Positions 58,855 to 64,000 of a stretch of 64,000 bases of DNA are shown piece after piece. The stretch is from positions 248,001-312,000 of the forward strand of contig NZ_SGIM01000001.1 of the NCBI RefSeq assembly GCF_004208515.1. Direction: 5' to 3'. The notes beneath the pieces are model-generated. The model was not told the DNA's origin and ran no database searches. It worked only from the letters and a program-made list of their open reading frames with translations. How positions within the stretch are numbered: the first letter of the stretch is position 1; each line of letters begins with the position of its first letter. The DNA is from Acinetobacter halotolerans (GTDB taxonomy: Bacteria > Pseudomonadota > Gammaproteobacteria > Pseudomonadales > Moraxellaceae). The position numbers and the translations under genes were made by a program.

Positions 58855-59403
58855 ATGACACCAATACAGAATGTACCAGAAGATCGTATTCAGATTGGAC
58901 AGTTACGTTCAGCTTATGGATTGAATGGGTGGCTTTGGGTTTATTCAAATACTGAACCTATGAGCAATATGTTTGACTACCTTCCTTGGTACATTGAGAC
59001 AAAGGAAGGTTGGCAAACAATCGATGTGAAACGTTGGAAACCCCATGGCAAAGGCTTGGTTGTTGCGTTAAAAGGTGTAAATGATCGCACTGGCGCAGAA
59101 AACTTAGTTGGCGTGGATATCTGGATTGCCAAATCACAGCTTCCAAAAGCGGATGTGAACGAGTATTACTGGTCTGATCTTAAAGGCTTAACCGTGTTAG
59201 GTCTGGATGATGAAGAACAAGAAGTTAATCTCGGTCAAATCTATGAGCTGTTTGAAACGGGCGCCAATGAAGTCATGGTTGTAAAAGCAACCCTTGACAG
59301 CGTTGACTCCGAGGAGCGCATGATTCCTTGGCACAAAGATGTGGTACAACGCGTTGATCTTGAAGCTGGTCGTATTTACGTCAATTGGGGCGTAGATTAC
59401 TAA
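58855..59403 (+). CDS. rimM: Ribosome maturation factor RimM
   Basis: 182 residues. Binds S19 and helps mature the 30S head domain. The N-terminal RimM domain begins IQIGQLRSAYGLNGWLWV, and the C-terminal PRC barrel has EYYWSDLKGLTVLG and MIPWHKDVVQRVDLEAGRIYV. Standard position between rpsP and trmD. Confidence 0.96.
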   Translation: MTPIQNVPEDRIQIGQLRSAYGLNGWLWVYSNTEPMSNMFDYLPWYIETKEGWQTIDVKRWKPHGKGLVVALKGVNDRTGAENLVGVDIWIAKSQLPKADVNEYYWSDLKGLTVLGLDDEEQEVNLGQIYELFETGANEVMVVKATLDSVDSEERMIPWHKDVVQRVDLEAGRIYVNWGVDY

Positions 59404-59448
59404 TCCTTTAGAGGATAGTCGCGCAGCAGGATAATAAAGGAGTCTGCG

Positions 59449-60189
59449 GTGTTTTTTGCAGTCATCACATTATTTCCTGAGATGTTCGAAGCGATTACAG
59501 CATACGGGATTAGCGGGCGTGCATCGAAACGTGACATCGTGCAAGTCACTTGCATCAACCCACGAGATTTTGCTGAGGGCAACTACAAACGAGTGGATGA
59601 ACGTCCATTTGGTGGTGGTCCTGGTATGGTGATGATGGCTGAGCCTTTGGCGAAAGCGATTTGTCATGCCAAACAACTTGCGACGCAAGCAGGCTGTATT
59701 CATGCACCTGTGGTGTATATGTCACCGCAAGGGCAAACCTTAAATGAACAGGCAGTACAACAATTCGTTGATTATGATGGCTTGATTGTATTGTGTGGGC
59801 GTTATGAAGGGGTCGATGAACGTTTAATCCAGCATTATGTTGATCAAGAATGGTCAATTGGGGATTATGTTTTATCGGGTGGTGAACTGCCTGCGATGGT
59901 GTTATTGGACAGTATCATTCGTCGTTTGCCGAACGTTATGTCTGATGAACAGTCGGCAATACAAGATTCTTTTGTGGATGGTCTATTAGATTGTCCACAA
60001 TATACCAAGCCTGACCATTTTGAAGGTTTGGATGTGCCTGAGGTTTTAAAATCAGGGCATCATGCCAATATCGAGAAATGGCGGTTTTTGCAGCGCTATC
60101 AACGGACTTTAGATCGCCGACCAGAGTTGGTGGAAAAAGTTGAGTTGACCAAGCAGCAAAAGAAATGGTTAAAAAGTTTAGATACTTAA
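59449..60189 (+). CDS. trmD: tRNA (guanine37-N1)-methyltransferase TrmD
   Basis: 246 residues, GTG start with AAAGGAG upstream. SPOUT-fold enzyme making m1G37 in tRNAs reading CNN codons, needed to prevent +1 frameshifting. The knotted SAM site includes [29 protein letters not shown] and [17 protein letters not shown]. Complete. Confidence 0.97.
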   Translation: MFFAVITLFPEMFEAITAYGISGRASKRDIVQVTCINPRDFAEGNYKRVDERPFGGGPGMVMMAEPLAKAICHAKQLATQAGCIHAPVVYMSPQGQTLNEQAVQQFVDYDGLIVLCGRYEGVDERLIQHYVDQEWSIGDYVLSGGELPAMVLLDSIIRRLPNVMSDEQSAIQDSFVDGLLDCPQYTKPDHFEGLDVPEVLKSGHHANIEKWRFLQRYQRTLDRRPELVEKVELTKQQKKWLKSLDT

Positions 60190-60326
60190 AATTATTTAAG
60201 TATAAATAGGCTCTTTATTGACTGTCTGTCATGAAGAGAAAGTTAAACGGGTCGATATGCGCTTTAGCCTCTATCCCCAGCGGTGTAAGAGACCTCTTCT
60301 CTCCCGCAATTATGGAGATTCCCACA

Positions 60327-60698
60327 ATGAGTGGTAAACATCCTTTAGTTCAAGTAATTGAAAATGCACAGTTGAAAACTGATATCCCATCTTTTGCTCC
60401 AGGCGACACAGTTATTGTTTCGGTAAAAGTAAAAGAGGGTAACCGTGAACGTCTTCAGGCTTATGAAGGTGTTGTGATTGCGAAGAAAAACCGTGGTTTG
60501 AACTCAGCTTTCACTGTTCGTAAAATTTCTAGCGGTGTTGGTGTTGAGCGTGTTTTCCAAACTCACTCTCCAATCGTTGCTAAAATTGAAGTGAAACGTC
60601 GTGGTGATGTACGTCGTGCGAAACTTTACTACTTACGTGGATTGACTGGTAAAGCTGCACGTATTCGTGAAAAGTTACCAGCTCGTAAACAAGGTTAA
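60327..60698 (+). CDS. rplS: Ribosomal protein L19
   Basis: 123 residues from the ATG at 60327 (GGAG upstream), starting [20 protein letters not shown]. Large-subunit protein at the 30S/50S interface. Upstream in-frame codons are leader, not protein. The 137-nt gap after trmD may hold leader structure, but I see no named element. A strong terminator follows. Confidence 0.97.
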   Translation: MSGKHPLVQVIENAQLKTDIPSFAPGDTVIVSVKVKEGNRERLQAYEGVVIAKKNRGLNSAFTVRKISSGVGVERVFQTHSPIVAKIEVKRRGDVRRAKLYYLRGLTGKAARIREKLPARKQG

Positions 60699-60718
60699 TT
60701 TTAACGTTGTTTTAAAGC

Positions 60719-60749
60719 AAAAAAATGCGCCAATAGGCGCATTTTTTTA
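60719..60749 (+). terminator. Terminator of the rpsP-rplS operon
   Basis: Stem AAAAAATGCGCC / GGCGCATTTTTT around AATA, with a long T run. Confidence 0.92.
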
Positions 60750-60972
60750 TGGCATATTTATTATTCTTATAATTTAAGTCGCATAGTAGGTCGATGATTC
60801 ATCTCAACAGGATCAAGCCCCAGCATTGGCATGATTGCTTTTAAGCACAAGTCATTGGGTCTATGTATGTCTTAAGTGGTGAAAAAAATGATTTTGAGTA
60901 TTAAATTGACGATTGGTCTACCTTTATCTGTATTCATAATGAGTTAAAGGTGCAACTTTTTCTGGATAGTTT

Positions 60973-60981
60973 TGCTAAAAT
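60973..60981 (+). promoter_or_regulatory. Candidate extended -10 promoter of truB
   Basis: TGCTAAAAT is an extended -10 (TGnTAAAAT), 27 nt before the truB ATG, with no good -35. The same GTCGC follows as at rpsP. Because an in-frame TTG start for truB would lie at 60972 inside this element, the downstream ATG is preferred. Confidence 0.4.
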
Positions 60982-61007
60982 GTCGCTTTGTATTTCGACT
61001 CTTATTT

Positions 61008-61901
61008 ATGAAAAAAAGTGCTTATCGTCATCTAAGTGGTGTGTTTTTATTAAATAAGCCTTTAGGAATCAGTTCAAACTCCGCATTACAAAAAGTACGT
61101 CGACTGTTTAATGCTCAGAAAGCAGGGCACACAGGGTCTTTAGATCCTTTGGCGACGGGACTATTACCCATATGCTTGGGTGAAGCAACTAAGTTTTCAC
61201 ATTATTTACTCGATTCAAGTAAACGTTATCAAACGACAGTCAAGTTGGGTCAAACGACCACGACGGGTGATGTCGAAGGTGAAATTCTCCAGCAGAGAGA
61301 AGTACCACACCTAACCTTAGAAAGCATTGAACAGGTTTTGGCGCAATTTCGTGGTGATATTCAGCAAATTCCACCGATGTATTCAGCTTTAAAACGAGAT
61401 GGGCGTCCGTTGTATGAGTTGGCGCGTCAAGGCATTGAGATTGAAAGAGAAGCACGTCCAGTCACGATTTATGACTTAACTTTGGTAAGCTTTACTGAAG
61501 ATACTCTGACTTTAGATGTGACATGTTCAAAAGGAACTTATATTCGTGTACTTGGCGAAGATATTGGTGAAGCCTTAGGTTGCGGTGGACATTTGACTCA
61601 TTTGCATCGTATTCAAACAGGTCATTTTGAGATAAATCCAGACTATACCATTGAGTATTTGGAAAGCGTATCGCAAGAACAACGAGATGCTTTATTGCTT
61701 CCTGTATATGCACCTATTGCACATTTTCCTAGAGTTCAGTTGCCAGAAGGACGCGAAAAGTATTTTGGTAATGGTCAGGAAAGTAATATTGAGCATGAGG
61801 CGGTTGCGGAAGTATTGGTGTTCGATGGTGAACGTTGTTTAGGTTTGGCTGAAATCACTGATAAGAAACGTCTAGTGCCAAAACGCCTCTTGAATTTGTA
61901 G
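61008..61901 (+). CDS. truB: tRNA pseudouridine(55) synthase
   Basis: 297 residues from the ATG at 61008. Makes pseudouridine 55 in the T-loop of all elongator tRNAs. [14 protein letters not shown] at the N-terminus and [17 protein letters not shown], which carries the catalytic Asp, are diagnostic. The C-terminal part is the extended TruB/PUA-like region. The ribosome-binding site is weak. Usually follows rbfA/infB; here it stands alone after rplS. Confidence 0.95.
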   Translation: MKKSAYRHLSGVFLLNKPLGISSNSALQKVRRLFNAQKAGHTGSLDPLATGLLPICLGEATKFSHYLLDSSKRYQTTVKLGQTTTTGDVEGEILQQREVPHLTLESIEQVLAQFRGDIQQIPPMYSALKRDGRPLYELARQGIEIEREARPVTIYDLTLVSFTEDTLTLDVTCSKGTYIRVLGEDIGEALGCGGHLTHLHRIQTGHFEINPDYTIEYLESVSQEQRDALLLPVYAPIAHFPRVQLPEGREKYFGNGQESNIEHEAVAEVLVFDGERCLGLAEITDKKRLVPKRLLNL

Positions 61902-61912
61902 AGTAGTCATCG

Positions 61913-62683
61913 ATGGAATGGGAACTGATTCTGAGTCTCGTGTTCTTTGCATTTTGTGCAGGAACCATTGATGCAGCTGTTGGCGGTGGGGGATTGATCC
62001 AAATCCCTGCCTTGATGGGGGCCTTACCTCAAACAGCCCCAGCCACTATTTTTGGTACCAATAAATTGGCATCCATCTGTGGTACAGCATCAGCAGCCTT
62101 TTCATTTGTACGGCGAGTTAAATTGAAGTGGCCATTGTTGGCGGTGATTGCGCTCTTTGCCTTTGTGAGCTCTTTTGCTGGCGCTGCATGTGTTTCCATG
62201 ATTCCCACTCATATTTTAAGACCTTTCGTCTTGGTCATGCTGATCGTGATTGCGATTTATACCTTGATGAAAAAGCAGTTCGGCCAAGTCCATGTGGATC
62301 AACGAATCACACCAAAGTTACTGATTTTTGCTGCAATTGGTAGTCTTGCGATAGGTTTTTATGATGGAATTTTTGGTCCAGGAACGGGTAGTTTCTTTAT
62401 TTTCTTCTTTATCCGTTTTTTACAGGTCGATTTTTTACATGCTTCAGCCCTGTCTAAAATTGGAAATTTCATGACCAATTTGGCTGCCTTGAGCTTTTTT
62501 ATTCCGACAGGACATGTGCTATTTGGTTTAGGTTTGATGATGGCTGTGGCGAATATTGCGGGTTCATTATTGGGCGTCCGTTTGGCCTTAAAATATGGCA
62601 GTGGATTTATCCGTATCCTCTTTCTGATTTTAGTGAGTATTTTAATTTGTCGCTTGGGCTATCAGATTTTGGTTGCAGCTTAA
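61913..62683 (+). CDS. TSUP family (TauE/SafE, YfcA-like) membrane permease
   Basis: 256 residues with about eight membrane helices. The TSUP signature AVGGGGLIQIPALMG (about residues 21-35) and FGTNKLASICGTASA are followed by the second half-repeat GFYDGIFGPGTGSFFIFFFI and KIGNFMTNLAA. The family exports or imports sulfur-containing anions such as sulfite and organosulfonates. The substrate here is unknown, and the sulfate-binding protein at 2475 is too distant to imply a link. It follows truB by 11 nt and may be cotranscribed. Confidence 0.88.
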   Translation: MEWELILSLVFFAFCAGTIDAAVGGGGLIQIPALMGALPQTAPATIFGTNKLASICGTASAAFSFVRRVKLKWPLLAVIALFAFVSSFAGAACVSMIPTHILRPFVLVMLIVIAIYTLMKKQFGQVHVDQRITPKLLIFAAIGSLAIGFYDGIFGPGTGSFFIFFFIRFLQVDFLHASALSKIGNFMTNLAALSFFIPTGHVLFGLGLMMAVANIAGSLLGVRLALKYGSGFIRILFLILVSILICRLGYQILVAA

Positions 62684-62833
62684 ATCTAAAAATAAAATTT
62701 TCACTACAAAAACATACTTAAATAGCGCTGTATAAAAAAACGACACTTTCTAATATGGAAGATTAGCCAAGTACAACAACATGATGAATTTAAATCATAT
62801 GTTGATGTTAACAGCCAATCATAGAGGTGATCG

Positions 62834-63280
62834 ATGAATATATTTGAAGCACTCAGAGAAAGTCATGAGCAACAACGTAGCCTAGCTCAGAAACTCATTG
62901 CGACCAGTGGTATGAGTGATGAACGAAAACAATTATTCGAATTATTGAAAAATGAATTATATGCTCATTCGGTTGCCGAGGATCGCTACTTATATATTCC
63001 ATTGATGTTTGATGATGTGGGTTTAGGTATTACCCGCCATGCTTTGGCAGAACACCATGAAATGGATGAATTGATCGAAAAACTAGAAGAAACGGATATG
63101 AGTAATCCGAGCTGGTTGGCAACTGCTAAACAGCTCAGTGAGACAGTTCATCATCACTTAAAAGAAGAAGAACATACGTTTTTTCAACAGGCTGGGAAAA
63201 TCCTCTCTGATCGCGAGAAAGAAAGCCTCGCTCAGAAATATTTAAAGGAATATGGTAAATATAAGATCTCTGAAACTTAA
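62834..63280 (+). CDS. Hemerythrin-like (HHE) domain protein
   Basis: 148 residues forming a four-helix bundle. Candidate di-iron ligands are His11 in the first helix (RESHEQQR), HSVAEDRYLY in the second, HALAEHHEMDE in the third and HHHLKEEEHTFFQQ in the fourth, the usual H...HxxxE/HxxxH...HxxxxD/E spacing. These proteins bind O2, NO or iron in stress responses. The AGAGG ribosome-binding site is strong. No partner gene is adjacent. Confidence 0.88.
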   Translation: MNIFEALRESHEQQRSLAQKLIATSGMSDERKQLFELLKNELYAHSVAEDRYLYIPLMFDDVGLGITRHALAEHHEMDELIEKLEETDMSNPSWLATAKQLSETVHHHLKEEEHTFFQQAGKILSDREKESLAQKYLKEYGKYKISET

Positions 63281-63302
63281 TACGGACCGATCCATCACCA
63301 CG

Positions 63303-64000
63303 TCAGGAAACTTGTTTTTCCCCGCGTAAGGTTACGCCGATGGAGGCTGCCATAATACAAGCAAGCGCAACCCATTGAATCAAGCTGATTTGCTCATGCA
63401 AGATGACCAAGCCTGCCAAAGCAGCTAAGGCTGGTGCGAGGCTAGTGAGCGTACCATAGCTGAGTTTACTTAAGCGTTTGAGTGCCATTAAGTCCAGTGC
63501 ATAAGGTATAGCCGTTGCTAGCACTGCAATGACTAAGGCTTTGCCCCAGTATTGGGTGTCAAGTAGGACTGGGGCATTATTCCATAGACCAAAAGGCAAT
63601 AGGATCAATGCCGATAAACCAATCGCAATGGTGAGCGCATGCATGCCGATATTTTGTTGCGCAACACGATGTCCATAATAAATATAAAAGGCCCAGAAAA
63701 ACCCAGCACCGAGAGCACAAGCTGCCCCAATATAAGAAAAATTATCTTGGTTAGCATCGTGCCATGGGACCATCAGTGCAATCCCTAATATTGCAAAAAT
63801 CACCCAAATATAATCACTACGCTGTTTGATTGAGAGTAATGCCAAACTCAAAGGTCCGATAAACTCCAAACCCACGGCAATCCCTTGGGGCAGTTTACCT
63901 AAAGAGGTATAAAACAAGATATTCATACAGCCCAGAGAAGCACTATAAAGCAATAGATCTCGCCATTTGAGTTGTTTGAGTTTGGATAAAATTGTCCATG
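63303..64000 (-). CDS. rhtA: RhtA-like DMT-family exporter, 5' end outside window
   Basis: Partial: the frame is open to the window edge, so the start lies beyond 64000; at least 232 residues are visible. EamA/drug-metabolite transporter fold with about seven visible helices. The segment GCMNILFYTSLGKLPQGIAV and VGLEFIGPLSLALLSIKQRS closely follow E. coli RhtA (threonine/homoserine exporter). ALDLMALKRLSKLSYGTL and the C-terminal helices are likewise RhtA-like. Substrate is inferred from the family. A TTG at 63953 is only an internal codon. Confidence 0.85.
   Translation of the reverse strand, partial: WTILSKLKQLKWRDLLLYSASLGCMNILFYTSLGKLPQGIAVGLEFIGPLSLALLSIKQRSDYIWVIFAILGIALMVPWHDANQDNFSYIGAACALGAGFFWAFYIYYGHRVAQQNIGMHALTIAIGLSALILLPFGLWNNAPVLLDTQYWGKALVIAVLATAIPYALDLMALKRLSKLSYGTLTSLAPALAALAGLVILHEQISLIQWVALACIMAASIGVTLRGEKQVS

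Larger units (their letters stand above)
60699..61007. other. rplS-truB intergenic region
   Basis: 309 nt containing the rplS terminator and, at its end, a candidate extended -10 for truB. The middle 200 nt show no gene, no repeat shared with other parts of the window and no structure I can name. Confidence 0.6.

Noticed and set aside
60190..60326. Possible autoregulatory leader before rplS
   Set aside because: The 137-nt spacer contains short complementary segments (AAGAGA/TCTCTT type), but no convincing hairpin or known ribosomal-protein leader motif could be drawn by eye.
60972..61007. Upstream TTG start for truB
   Set aside because: It would place the start codon inside the extended -10 element and add 12 residues not seen in TruB.

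Overview
The window is chromosomal DNA of a low-GC gammaproteobacterium, almost certainly an Acinetobacter (Moraxellaceae). I infer this from gene order and protein character: a split dcw cluster that stops at mraY, ponA divergent from pilMNOPQ-aroKB-SPOR-gltBD, a pilin/oligosaccharyltransferase/bacterioferritin block, gmk-rpoZ-spoT-ridA, and ispH followed by minor pilin/PilY1 (com) genes and then rpsP-rimM-trmD-rplS. I cannot name the species.

Layout. 1-2070: tRNA-Ala(GGC), gltX and a small exported protein, all on the minus strand. 2475-3467: periplasmic sulfate-binding protein. 3665-10812: cell-division and peptidoglycan operon rsmH-ftsL-ftsI-murE-murF-mraY, closed by a terminator. 10873-14293: rlmA convergent with PBP1a. 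14456-22167: pilMNOPQ (type IV pilus alignment complex and secretin), aroK, aroB and a SPOR-like membrane protein. 22168-28599: glutamate synthase gltBD behind a candidate NtrC/sigma-54 control region. 28747-32108: PF10118-type hydrolase, LemA and two TPM-domain proteins. 32109-36391: two tandem major-type pilins, each with its own sigma-54-like promoter, then a TfpZ-like accessory protein and a PglL/TfpO-type pilin glycosyltransferase. 36442-41371 (minus strand): bacterioferritin, Bfd with a Fur box, ridA, spoT, rpoZ, gmk. 41475-42425: ispH. 42567-58406: two complete, diverged copies (A and B) of the fimT-pilV-pilW-pilX-pilY1-pilE operon. 58572-61901: rpsP-rimM-trmD-rplS and truB. 62000-64000: TSUP permease, hemerythrin and the edge-truncated RhtA-like exporter.

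How it fits together. The window is unusually rich in type IV pilus and competence functions: the alignment complex and secretin, two pilin subunits with glycosylation genes, and two sets of tip-complex minor pilins plus PilY1 adhesin.

The most unusual structure is in copy B. Its FimT and PilW prepilins carry leaders of about 80 residues in place of the usual 6-15. These are built from in-frame copies of one dispersed-looking DNA repeat (78- and 96-bp periods) that runs almost to the prepilin peptidase cleavage site. Copy B also has Ala instead of Gly at the cleavage position of its PilE, and a PilY1 whose von Willebrand domain has lost a metal-site aspartate and gained leucine/glycine-rich hydrophobic stretches.

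Other points worth a look: the bacterioferritin keeps the heme methionine but lacks four of six ferroxidase ligands, and the synthetase region of SpoT is degenerate.
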